DNA from: Streptomyces sp. GKU 895
Lineage (GTDB): Bacteria > Actinomycetota > Actinomycetes > Streptomycetales > Streptomycetaceae
Length of the DNA stretch: 43,788 bases
Assembly (NCBI GenBank): GCA_002027195.1
Contig: MWJO01000072.1
Location: forward strand, 1-43,788
Direction of reading: 5' to 3'
The notes under the pieces were generated by a model. The model had not been told where the DNA came from. It did not search any database and worked only from the letters and a program-made list of their open reading frames with translations. Made by a program: the position numbers and the translations under genes. Numbering within the stretch: the first letter of the stretch is position 1; every line of letters begins with the position of its first letter. This document shows, one piece after another, positions 33,651 through 41,050 of this stretch.

Positions 33651-34482
33651 TGCGCTGTCAGCGACGACCCCCCGGATCCGTACGGCGATCCCGCGCCGGT
33701 TCCTGATGTGTCCGCCGACGCACTTCGAGGTCTCGTACTCCATCAACCCGTGGATGGACCCGAAGAGACCCGTCGACGCCGAACTGGCCGGGCGCCAGTG
33801 GCGCAACCTGCGCTCCCTGTATCGCGATCTCGGCCATGAGGTGCTCGAAGTGGCACCCCTGCCCGGTCTGCCGGACATGGTCTTCGCCGCCAACGGCGCG
33901 ACCGTACGGGACGGGAAGGTGTTCGGGGCCCGATTCCGGCATGCGGAACGCACCGCCGAGGGCCCGGCGTACCTTGCGTGGTTCCGCGCCCAGGGATATG
34001 CCGACGTCCACTGGCCCGAGCACATCAACGAGGGCGAGGGGGACTATCTCACCGTCGGTGACCGTCTGCTGGCCGGTACGGGCTTCCGCACCGATGCACG
34101 CTCGCACGCGGAGGCGCAGGAGTTCTTGGGGGTGCCCGTCACCGGGCTCCGGCTCGTCGACCCCTCCTACTACCACCTGGACACCGCGCTGGCCGTGCTC
34201 TCGGACGACGAGGTGATGTACTACCCCGCCGCTTTCTCCGAGGGCAGCCGGGCCGTGCTGCGCCGGATGTTCCCGGACGCGATCCTGGCCACCGCCGAGG
34301 ACGCCGCCGTGTTCGGCCTCAACGCCTTGTCGGACGGGCGCCACGTGGTGTTGCCGGAGGCGGCGACGGGACTGGCCAAGCAGTTGGCGGAGCGGGGGTT
34401 CGAACCGATCGGCATACGGCTGGACGAACTCCTCAAGGCAGGTGGCAGCGCGAAGTGCTGCACGCTGGAACTGCGCGACTGA
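33643..34482 (+). CDS. Dimethylargininase (DDAH)/amidinotransferase-fold hydrolase
   Basis: This 279-residue pentein-fold protein resembles DDAH and arginine deiminase relatives. Parts include RFLMCPPTHFEVSYSINPWM, GLPDMVFAANGATV, INEGEGDYLTVGDRLLAGTG, VDPSYYHLDTALAVL (His-x-Asp) and the terminal SAKCCTLELRD with the nucleophilic Cys. Such enzymes cleave C-N bonds of guanidines or amidines, producing citrulline-type ureas. In Streptomyces a DDAH-like gene often lies next to ornithine aminotransferase, but here it is fused into the operon, overlapping the PPTase by 8 nt. A role on a guanidino- or hydrazine-derived intermediate, or in supplying ornithine or citrulline, is possible. Confidence 0.8.
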   Translation: MSDALSATTPRIRTAIPRRFLMCPPTHFEVSYSINPWMDPKRPVDAELAGRQWRNLRSLYRDLGHEVLEVAPLPGLPDMVFAANGATVRDGKVFGARFRHAERTAEGPAYLAWFRAQGYADVHWPEHINEGEGDYLTVGDRLLAGTGFRTDARSHAEAQEFLGVPVTGLRLVDPSYYHLDTALAVLSDDEVMYYPAAFSEGSRAVLRRMFPDAILATAEDAAVFGLNALSDGRHVVLPEAATGLAKQLAERGFEPIGIRLDELLKAGGSAKCCTLELRD

Positions 34483-34501
34483 TCAGAGAGGCTGGCGCCA
34501 A

Positions 34502-35491
34502 GTGAAGAGCCACGTCGTCGAGCGTTTCGATGACACCGCGGTCAACTGTCTGACGGGAAGCTACGCACGGCTGGCCCGGAAGCGCGGCCGCCCGGTCGAC
34601 GAACAGTCCGTGTTCGAGCATGGCAACGGATATCTGTTCCAGGCCGGTCTCGACGAGGCGGGATATCCCGAGTACGTCTTCCCGGTCGACGAGACGGCCA
34701 CCGAGGGCATGCGGAACTGCGGGTTCGCGGTCCACCGGGTGCCGATCGACCCGGCGGACATCGCCGGCCAGCTGGCCCAGCTGACCGAGGCCTACGAGGG
34801 TGTCGTGGTCTGGGTCAACACGGCCCATCTGAGCTATGCCGACGTCTACCGCGACAACGTTCCCTATCTGCATGCCGTAGTCGTGGAAGCCGTCGCCGAG
34901 GACCGGGCGACGGTGGACGTGCTCGACTGTCTGGTGGTCGACTTGAAGCCGTTCAGCTGCCGGGCCCGGCTCTCGGTCACCGATCTGGAACGAGCCGTGA
35001 GTGATCGCATCAGGAGCGAAGCCCACGACGGCATGGGCTACTTCTGCGCCATCACCGACGAACGGCCGCCGTCCGGTGCCGCGGGCGCGGTACCGGACCT
35101 GGGCAGCGCGCTCTTCAGACAGGCCGGACGTTTCACCGCGGAGGAACGCTTCCACTCCGCCATCCGCCGCTACCAGCGCCTGTGCGAGGAATGCTTCACC
35201 GACACTCCCCCTCGCGCCGCTCACGCCGCTCGGCGGCTGTTCCACCACAGCACGGTTCTGTACGCGGCCCCGGCCCTGACCCTGATGGAACGCTCCCTCC
35301 GCGCGGCAGGGGCCCCGGAGCGCACGCTTCAGCTGCACGAGGCGGCCCTCCGCGACTGGCAGGCGATGGGCGTGCTGGCACTCCGCTTTGAAGCGACAGC
35401 CGCACCGTCGGTGCTCAGGCGAATCAACGACCGCTTTGCCGCACTGGACCAGACCACCACCGCGCTCTGGGAATCGATCGCGGCCTGGTGA
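34502..35491 (+). CDS. BtrH-like carrier-protein-dependent acyltransferase 2
   Basis: This 329-residue protein from GTG 34502 is divergent from the copy at 24334 but has the same layout. The candidate nucleophile is Cys16 in FDDTAVNCLTGSYARLARKR. The NGYLFQAGLD strand comes next, then DNVPYLHAVVVEAV with the His and VDVLDCLVVDLKPF with the Asp strand. The C-terminal half is helical (EERFHSAIRRYQRLCEECF). It could move an acyl or aminoacyl group from a carrier protein to an amine or hydrazine. It is the last gene of the operon. Function is inferred from the N-terminal pattern. Confidence 0.65.
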   Translation: MKSHVVERFDDTAVNCLTGSYARLARKRGRPVDEQSVFEHGNGYLFQAGLDEAGYPEYVFPVDETATEGMRNCGFAVHRVPIDPADIAGQLAQLTEAYEGVVVWVNTAHLSYADVYRDNVPYLHAVVVEAVAEDRATVDVLDCLVVDLKPFSCRARLSVTDLERAVSDRIRSEAHDGMGYFCAITDERPPSGAAGAVPDLGSALFRQAGRFTAEERFHSAIRRYQRLCEECFTDTPPRAAHAARRLFHHSTVLYAAPALTLMERSLRAAGAPERTLQLHEAALRDWQAMGVLALRFEATAAPSVLRRINDRFAALDQTTTALWESIAAW

Positions 35492-35660
35492 ACGGGGCGA
35501 CTGCCCACTGGCCGGGGGCCGGCCGGCCTTGGGGGCGAAGCGGTATGGGGGGCGGGAATGTGGATGCGACACATTCTCACCGTTCTGCTGTCACAACTGC
35601 TTCCGCGCATCCGTCAGTGCGGTGAACACACCGACATTGACGTGAAGGAGAGCAGCAGCC

Positions 35661-36167
35661 ATGACGCACACGCCCTCGAACGCAGGCGGATCGATCTCGC
35701 GGATGTCCGACCCGACGGAGTACGTGCCTGAGGTGAAGGACATCAGCGCCGCCCTCTTCCGGGCCACCGGCAACAAGTCCGTGCCGCGCGCGACGATCAA
35801 TCTCGTTCATCTGCGGGCCGGGCAGATCGTGGGCAACACGTATCTGACGGTGCTCAACACCGGTTTCCTGCGCAAGGGCGGGGAGTCCGAGGAACGCATC
35901 ACCGCGGTGGCCTCGTGGCAGGACGCCCCGTACTTCAGCGAGGCCGAGCGTGCTGCTCTCGCGCTGGTGGAGGCCACCCTCCAGCCTGCGCCGCACGGCC
36001 GCGAGCGGGTCACCGACGAGCTGTACGCCGAGGTGGCCAGGCACTACGACAAGAAGGCGCTCGCCACGCTGACTGTCGCCATCGGTCAGATCAACTTCTT
36101 CGTCGCCCTGGCCGTCATCGGCAAGCCTCAGCCCGTCGTCTCTCTCGCGGATGAGCAGTGGGACTGA
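35661..36167 (+). CDS. Carboxymuconolactone decarboxylase/AhpD-like protein
   Basis: The protein has 168 residues, with GAAGGAG before ATG 35661. The all-helical CMD domain is seen in INLVHLRAGQIVGNTYLTVL and LALVEATLQPA. The usual redox Cys-x-x-Cys of AhpD is not present where expected (LRAGQIVGN), so peroxidase-coupled activity is doubtful. It is separated from the cluster by about 170 nt and from the next gene by a terminator-like hairpin, so it is probably a single-gene unit outside the pathway. Confidence 0.8.
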   Translation: MTHTPSNAGGSISRMSDPTEYVPEVKDISAALFRATGNKSVPRATINLVHLRAGQIVGNTYLTVLNTGFLRKGGESEERITAVASWQDAPYFSEAERAALALVEATLQPAPHGRERVTDELYAEVARHYDKKALATLTVAIGQINFFVALAVIGKPQPVVSLADEQWD

Positions 36168-36217
36168 GCCGACCGAGGCCCTGGTGGCCTTCTGGGTAGC
36201 GTTCGTTTTCAGTCGTT

Positions 36218-36244
36218 GCAACGCCCGCACTTGGCGGGCGTTGC
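36218..36244 (+). terminator. Terminator-like hairpin
   Basis: A perfect 11-bp stem (36218-36228 with 36234-36244) with the loop ACTTG lies about 50 nt after the AhpD-like stop. There is no T-run afterwards, as is common for Streptomyces terminators. It marks the end of that transcript. Confidence 0.7.
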
Positions 36245-36345
36245 GTTCAGCTCGCTCTCGTTGCAATGATATATGGGCTTTGAGCTGGGATTTTTTGTAC
36301 TCTTCGCAATTATTCTGTTGCTGATTTTGTAAATGCAACGTAGCG

Positions 36346-36361
36346 TTTCGCATATACGAAA
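36346..36361. promoter_or_regulatory. Palindrome TTTCG-CATATA-CGAAA in an AT-rich promoter region
   Basis: The segment 36250-36365 is unusually AT-rich for this DNA. It contains the inverted repeat TTTCG-N6-CGAAA, about 30 nt before the GtrA-family start. A TetR regulator is encoded directly after that gene, so this is a candidate operator; the link is inferred. Confidence 0.45.
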
Positions 36362-36390
36362 GATCCTCGACTCGTTGGAAGGAGGCCGTC

Positions 36391-36828
36391 ATGAAGTCCT
36401 CGGCAATGGCCTCGTTCATACGGTTCGTGGTCTTCGGTGGGGGTGTCGGGGTGCTCAGCAGCTTCGCCGTGGTGGGGTTGGCCATGGGGGTGCCCTGGGG
36501 GGTCTCCAACGCCGTCGTCACCGTGGTGTCCACCGTGCTGTGCACCGAGCTCCACGCCCGCTACACCTTCGGCAAGAAGCGTGGTGCCGGGTGGCGGGAG
36601 CACTGGCAGTCCGCCGGGTCGGCCGGGGGCGCTTATCTCGCGACCAGCCTTGCCGTGTTCGTGCTGGATGTCGTGCAGAGCGGGCACAGCATGGCGACCG
36701 AGCAGGTCGTCTACCTCGGTGCCTCGGGGCTCGCGGGTGTGGGGCGGTTTCTTGTGCTGCGGCTCTTCGTGTTCGCCGGGCAGCGTGAGCGGAGTACGAG
36801 TGCGCGAGGGTGGAGGCTCGCTGCCTAA
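36391..36828 (+). CDS. GtrA family membrane protein
   Basis: This 145-residue small membrane protein has a ribosome site GAAGGAGG just before ATG 36391. Four hydrophobic segments (VVFGGGVGVLSSFAVVGLAM, SNAVVTVVSTVLCTELHARY, AYLATSLAVFVLDVV and YLGASGLAGVGRFLVLRLFV) give the GtrA pattern, as does the motif TFGKKRGAGW between them. GtrA proteins are linked to transfer of lipid-carried sugars across the membrane. It precedes the TetR gene by about 10 nt and probably shares its transcript. Confidence 0.85.
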   Translation: MKSSAMASFIRFVVFGGGVGVLSSFAVVGLAMGVPWGVSNAVVTVVSTVLCTELHARYTFGKKRGAGWREHWQSAGSAGGAYLATSLAVFVLDVVQSGHSMATEQVVYLGASGLAGVGRFLVLRLFVFAGQRERSTSARGWRLAA

Positions 36829-36837
36829 GATGTCCGG

Positions 36838-37413
36838 GTGCGTGCGGGGCTGAGTGGTGAGTCGGTGGTGCGGGGCGGGGCCGAGCTGGCCGATGAGGTC
36901 GGGTTCGAGCAGGTGACCGTCTCCGCGCTGGCCCGGCGGTTCGATGTCACCGTCGCGAGCCTGTACTCACAGGTCAAGAACTCGCATGAGCTGAGGGTGC
37001 GGATCGCGCTGCTTGCCCTGGAGGAGCTCGCCGATCGGGCGGCCGTCGCCCTCGCCGGGCGGGCCGGGAAAGATGCGTTGAGCGCCCTCGGGAACGTCTA
37101 CCGGGACTATGCGCGCGAGCATCCGGGGCGGTATGCGGCGACTCAGCTGCGGCTCACCCCGGAGGAAGCCGCTCGTAGTGCCGGAGGGCGGCATTCGTTG
37201 ATGACGCGGGCCGTCCTGCGGGGGTACGACCTGGTGGAGCCGGACCAGACGCATGCCGTCCGGCTGCTGGGGAGCGTTTTTCACGGCTTCGTCAGCCTGG
37301 AGGCCGGGGGCGGGTTCAGCCACAGCGCCCCGGAGAGCGGGGAGAGCTGGTCGCGGGCGCTTGACGCCCTGGACTCGCTGTTGCGCAACTGGCCTGCCCC
37401 GACTGCCGTGTGA
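36838..37413 (+). CDS. TetR family transcriptional regulator
   Basis: The protein has 191 residues from GTG 36838. The N-terminal helix-turn-helix is GFEQVTVSALARRFDVTVAS followed by LYSQVKNSHELR. The rest matches the WHG-type TetR C-terminal domain (LGSVFHGFVSLEAGGGF). It is likely to repress its own operon with the GtrA gene through a site such as the palindrome at 36346. It converges with the sigma-factor gene; 15 nt separate the stops. Confidence 0.85.
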   Translation: MRAGLSGESVVRGGAELADEVGFEQVTVSALARRFDVTVASLYSQVKNSHELRVRIALLALEELADRAAVALAGRAGKDALSALGNVYRDYAREHPGRYAATQLRLTPEEAARSAGGRHSLMTRAVLRGYDLVEPDQTHAVRLLGSVFHGFVSLEAGGGFSHSAPESGESWSRALDALDSLLRNWPAPTAV

Positions 37414-37428
37414 GACGCGCAGGGGCGT

Positions 37429-38199
37429 TCAGCGGCCCTGGTTGGCCTCGCGCAGGATCGCGTAGGCCTCGGCGACGGGGTCGGGGTACGGGATCAGGTC
37501 GGGGTTGATGACCAGGTGGGCCTCCGCGGTGCGGTCCTCCTGGGCGGCGAGTGTCAGGGCGTTGAGGATACGGCCGGTGCGGTCGCGGAAGACCGAGCCG
37601 GGGCGGCCGTTGACCATCCGGTGCTCGACGGTGACGCCGACCCGGCGCAGTGGCGGGACGATCCCGGCGAGCAGCCGGGTCACGTTGTGGGTGCCGACGA
37701 TGTGGGTGGGCCAGGGCAGCGGCTCGCGGCCGCCGTCGCTGGTGGTGGCGATGGCGGCGACGAGCTGGCGGCACGCCTCCGGCGAGCAGCTGACGGCCGC
37801 CGCGGTCTCCTCGATGCTGCATCCGAACGCCTCGCGCAGCACGAACACCGCGCGCTCCAGCGGGGAGAGCCGCTCCAGTACCAGCAGGGCCGCGGTGAGC
37901 AGGGAGTCGGTCAGCTCCGCCGGCCGTTCCGGGTCGGGGTCGGTGAGCAGCGGGGTGGTCGTCCAGGGGACGGCGTAGGGGTCCTGGTCGAGGCGGTCGG
38001 CGCGCAGGGCCTCGGTGCAGACGCGGGTGACCTCGGCCGCGAGATGGCTTTCGACCGATGCGGGACGCACCGGGCTGTCCGCCCAGCGCCGCCCGGTCGC
38101 CCGGACGGCGTCCTCGGCCCGGCTCTCGCTGCCCAGGATCCGGTGGGCGATCGCCAGCAGCAGCGGCCGTACTTCCTCGAACTCCTCGGTCCTGGTCAC
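37429..38199 (-). CDS. ECF41-like sigma factor with SnoaL-like C-terminal domain
   Basis: The protein has 256 residues from GTG 38199, with AAGGAG upstream. Region 2 is rather degenerate (LLLAIAHRILGSESRAEDAV), while region 4 is clear: LERLSPLERAVFVLREAFGC, then SIEETAAAVSCSPEACRQLV. The C-terminal 90 residues form a SnoaL-like extension (VTRLLAGIVPPLRRVGVTVE, NGRPGSVFRDRTGRILNAL) as in the SigJ/ECF41 group, which uses this domain instead of an anti-sigma factor. A CMD/AhpD-like gene is the usual ECF41 partner, and one lies 1.3 kb away at 35661. Confidence 0.85.
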   Translation of the reverse strand: MTRTEEFEEVRPLLLAIAHRILGSESRAEDAVRATGRRWADSPVRPASVESHLAAEVTRVCTEALRADRLDQDPYAVPWTTTPLLTDPDPERPAELTDSLLTAALLVLERLSPLERAVFVLREAFGCSIEETAAAVSCSPEACRQLVAAIATTSDGGREPLPWPTHIVGTHNVTRLLAGIVPPLRRVGVTVEHRMVNGRPGSVFRDRTGRILNALTLAAQEDRTAEAHLVINPDLIPYPDPVAEAYAILREANQGR

Positions 38200-38323
38200 A
38201 CCGGCTCCTTCTTGGGCGTTGCTCGGGCACCTTCGCCGGGTGTGGGGCTCTCCCGGGCTGACCCGTCGCGCCCGCTCCGGGCACCGGGGGTGCGGGCGGC
38301 CGTCGGGACCGGGCGGGAGAAGC

Positions 38324-38360
38324 GGGTGTGCCCGCCCCGGGGGGTCGGGCGGGCACACCC
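38324..38360. repeat. Perfect 14-bp inverted repeat
   Basis: The arms 38324-38337 and 38347-38360 pair perfectly around a 9-nt C/G-rich loop. It lies in the 360-nt gap between the BBE oxidase end and the sigma-factor start, which otherwise holds no gene. It has no T-run on either side. It may be a second terminator for the minus-strand oxidase transcript or a site in the sigma-factor leader. Confidence 0.6.
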
Positions 38361-38506
38361 ACGGAAGGGGATACGTGTTCCACGTTAGGTGCGACGGGTC
38401 ACCAAGTCCCGCTTGTGCTAGGGAACTTCGAGTTCAGCTGCATGGACGTCCCTCACGCGGTGGCGTCCTCGGCCTCGTCGAAGGTCGCCTGGTGTGCGGG
38501 TGGGGC

Positions 38507-38544
38507 GGCGGTCCGCTCGGGAAAGGGTTAGGGGGCGGACCGCC
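38507..38544 (-). terminator. Terminator-like hairpin after the BBE oxidase gene
   Basis: A 10-bp perfect stem (38507-38516 with 38535-38544) has an 18-nt loop. On the minus strand it begins 16 nt after the oxidase stop at 38561. No T-run follows, so it may be factor-assisted. Confidence 0.6.
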
Positions 38545-38560
38545 GGTACTGGGTGGGTGG

Positions 38561-40087
38561 TCAGGCTATGGACGGGCGAAGGTGAGTAGCGGTACGGGTC
38601 GTAGCGGCCTTGACGGCCTGGAGGACGGGGTAGTTGCGGCCGTAGTACGCCTGCTGCCAGTTGGGCAGGGCCGGGTCCATGAAGTTCTGGTAGGACTCGT
38701 GGTTGCCGGCTGCCTCGACCGTGGTGAAGGTGGTGTTCAGCCAGGCGTCGCCCGCGGCCCTGTCCTCCTGGGTGGGGGCCGCCGTGGTGTGGGCGAGCTG
38801 GATGCCCACCTCGAACTGGGTGGTGCGGTGCACGTAGGCGGTCGAGCCGGCGCCGAAGTCGTTGACGCGGCCGCCGTAGGAGAGCAGGGCCAGGACGCGG
38901 AACTGACCGGGGCGCAGCGAGGCCTCCATGCGGGCCAGGGTGTCCTGGACGGAGGTGCGCGTCTGGGCCTTGCTGAAGAGGGTGTTGCGGTAGGTGGCGT
39001 TGTACTCGCGGGGCAGGACGGCCTCCGGCGAGTAGCCGACGCGGTGGCATTCGCTGACGGTCTGGGTGCCGCAGCCGAAGATCGTCATCATGGCCTGCTG
39101 GTAGGGCAGTTCGACGACCTGACGGGTCACGCTCGCCTTGCCGTGCGCGGCCATGAAGGTGTTGAGGGCGCTCTCGGCGGCGGCCTGCGCGCCCGCGTAG
39201 GACCCGGTGAGGATGACGTGCGGCTCGCCGCCCTGGTCGGTCGCCAGGGTGAACAGCAGCTGCGTGTTCAGCTCGCGCGGACCACTGATGATCCACTGCT
39301 GCCAGGCCTGGACGATGTCCACGGCGTCCGACCAGGCGAAGGTCAGGTTGAACAGGGTGAGCGACGGGACCGAGACCGGGCGTACCTCGTACTCGGTGAC
39401 GATGCCGAAGTTCCCGCCGCCTCCGCCGCGCAGGGCCCAGAACAGGTCCGGGTTGTCCTTGGCGGACGCCGTGACCGCCCTGCCGTCGGCCAGGACCACT
39501 CGCGCCGAGACCAGCCGGTCGGCGGCCGTTCCGTACTTGCGGGAGGCGGGGCCGAGGCCGCCGCCCTGGAGGAAGCCGCCCATCGCGACCGTGGGGCAGG
39601 TGCCCGAGATGACCTGGAGGCCCAGCGCGGACAGGGTGTTGGTGATGTCGACGCCCTGGGCGCCGGGGCCCAGGCGGACCGTGGATCCCGTGGCGCGCAC
39701 CGAGTTGAGGCGGGAGACGTCGATGACCAGGCCGGGCGTGGTCGAGTAGCCGGCGTTGCTGTGGCCGCCGCTGCGGACCGAGAAGGCCAGGCTGTTGTCC
39801 TGGGCGAAGCGGAGACAGGTGGCGACGTCGGCGGTGGAGGTGCAGTACGCGACCGCCTGGGGGTGGATCACGTCCCACTTGGCCTGGTGGAGCTGGATCG
39901 CCTGGTCGTACGTGGACTCTCCGGGGAGCACGAGGGTGCCGGTCAGGGCGGCCCGCAGGGTGCTCCAGGAGGGTGCGGCGGCCGCGGAGCCGGCTCCGGC
40001 CAGCACCATGCCGCCGGTCGAGACGGTCAGCGCGGCGGCCGCGCCGACGCCTGCGCCGGTGCGTATGAGCGAGCGTCTGCTGATCAC
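38561..40087 (-). CDS. Secreted FAD-dependent oxidase, berberine-bridge-enzyme (BBE) type
   Basis: This 508-residue protein has a Tat signal peptide (SRRSLIRTGAGVGAAAA, cleavage likely after AGSAAAA near residue 38). The PCMH-type FAD domain has His109 in SVRSGGHSNAGY and Cys164 in VISGTCPTVAMGG, the two residues that attach FAD bicovalently in this family. The BBE C-terminal segment (FMDPALPNWQQAYYGRNYPV) is intact. Such enzymes oxidise sugars or secondary metabolites outside the cell. It is more than 2.5 kb beyond the cluster end, so a pathway role is possible but unsupported. Confidence 0.9.
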   Translation of the reverse strand: MISRRSLIRTGAGVGAAAALTVSTGGMVLAGAGSAAAAPSWSTLRAALTGTLVLPGESTYDQAIQLHQAKWDVIHPQAVAYCTSTADVATCLRFAQDNSLAFSVRSGGHSNAGYSTTPGLVIDVSRLNSVRATGSTVRLGPGAQGVDITNTLSALGLQVISGTCPTVAMGGFLQGGGLGPASRKYGTAADRLVSARVVLADGRAVTASAKDNPDLFWALRGGGGGNFGIVTEYEVRPVSVPSLTLFNLTFAWSDAVDIVQAWQQWIISGPRELNTQLLFTLATDQGGEPHVILTGSYAGAQAAAESALNTFMAAHGKASVTRQVVELPYQQAMMTIFGCGTQTVSECHRVGYSPEAVLPREYNATYRNTLFSKAQTRTSVQDTLARMEASLRPGQFRVLALLSYGGRVNDFGAGSTAYVHRTTQFEVGIQLAHTTAAPTQEDRAAGDAWLNTTFTTVEAAGNHESYQNFMDPALPNWQQAYYGRNYPVLQAVKAATTRTATHLRPSIA

Positions 40088-40297
40088 AGGTCAGATCCCC
40101 CTTGTGTCGCGTTCCTGGTCAAGGCGTTGCGAAGTTCCGTACACGTGGGTCGGCTCGGATACGGGGGAGAGTTTTTCCGATAGCTCTTGCAGCTCGCTTA
40201 ATTCGGCTGGCCGTTCGAGCATGGTCGCCGTGATCGCTCTGGTCGCCGTGGTGGTCGTGGCCGCGGTGATGATCGTGGTGATCGTGGTGTGGGGCCG
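40088..40297. other. Intergenic region between the BBE oxidase and sdhB
   Basis: No gene is seen. The stretch 40228-40295 is a low-complexity run of GTG/GTC/ATC-type trinucleotides. Both neighbours are on the minus strand, so this holds the sdh operon end and the BBE promoter. Confidence 0.5.
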
Positions 40298-41050
40298 TCA
40301 GCGACGGCGAGGTGCGGTGCGCGTGGCTCGTAGCCATTCCTTGTTCATGCTCGTGATGGACACCAGCGGGATGCCTTTGGGGCAGGCGGTGGCGCATTCG
40401 CCGGTGAGGGTGCAGCCGCCGAAGCCTTCCTCGTCCATCTGCGCCACCATGTCCAGCACCCGCGTCTCCCGCTCCGGCGCGCCCTGCGGCAGGACGTTGA
40501 GGTGGTTGACCTTGGCGGAGGTGAACAGCATCGCCGCCCCGTTCGGACACGCCGCCACGCACGCCCCGCAGCCGATGCACTCGGCGTGCTCGAAGGCGAA
40601 GTCGGCGTCCGGCTTGGGCACCGGCGTGGCGTGCGCCTCGGGAGCGGCTCCGGTGGGCGCGGTGATGTAGCCGCCGGCCTGGATGATCCGGTCGAAGGCG
40701 GAGCGGTCCACGACCAGGTCCTTGATGACCGGGAACGCGGAGGCCCGCCACGGCTCGATGTCGATGGTGTCGCCGTCCTTGAAGGACCGCATGTGCAGCT
40801 GGCAGGTGGTGGTGCGCTCCGGGCCGTGGGCGTCGCCGTTGATGACCAGGGAGCAGGCGCCGCAGATGCCCTCGCGGCAGTCGTGGTCGAAGGCGACGGG
40901 GTCCTCACCGCGCAGGATGAGCTCCTCGTTGAGGGTGTCGAGCATCTCCAGGAAGGACATGTCGGAGGAGATGCCGTCCACCTCGTAGGTGGACATGGCG
41001 CCTTCGGCGTCGGCGTTCTTCTGCCGCCAGACGCGCAGGGTGAGCCTCAT
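40298..41050 (-). CDS. sdhB: Succinate dehydrogenase/fumarate reductase iron-sulfur subunit
   Basis: This 250-residue electron-transfer subunit links the flavoprotein to the quinone site. The N-terminal plant-ferredoxin-like domain has the [2Fe-2S] ligands in DCREGICGACSL and the later TTTCQLHM. The C-terminal domain has CIGCGACVAACPNGAAM and GECATACPKGIPL for the [4Fe-4S] and [3Fe-4S] centres. It overlaps sdhA by ATGA and is the last gene of the C-A-B operon. Confidence 0.95.
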   Translation of the reverse strand: MRLTLRVWRQKNADAEGAMSTYEVDGISSDMSFLEMLDTLNEELILRGEDPVAFDHDCREGICGACSLVINGDAHGPERTTTCQLHMRSFKDGDTIDIEPWRASAFPVIKDLVVDRSAFDRIIQAGGYITAPTGAAPEAHATPVPKPDADFAFEHAECIGCGACVAACPNGAAMLFTSAKVNHLNVLPQGAPERETRVLDMVAQMDEEGFGGCTLTGECATACPKGIPLVSITSMNKEWLRATRTAPRRR

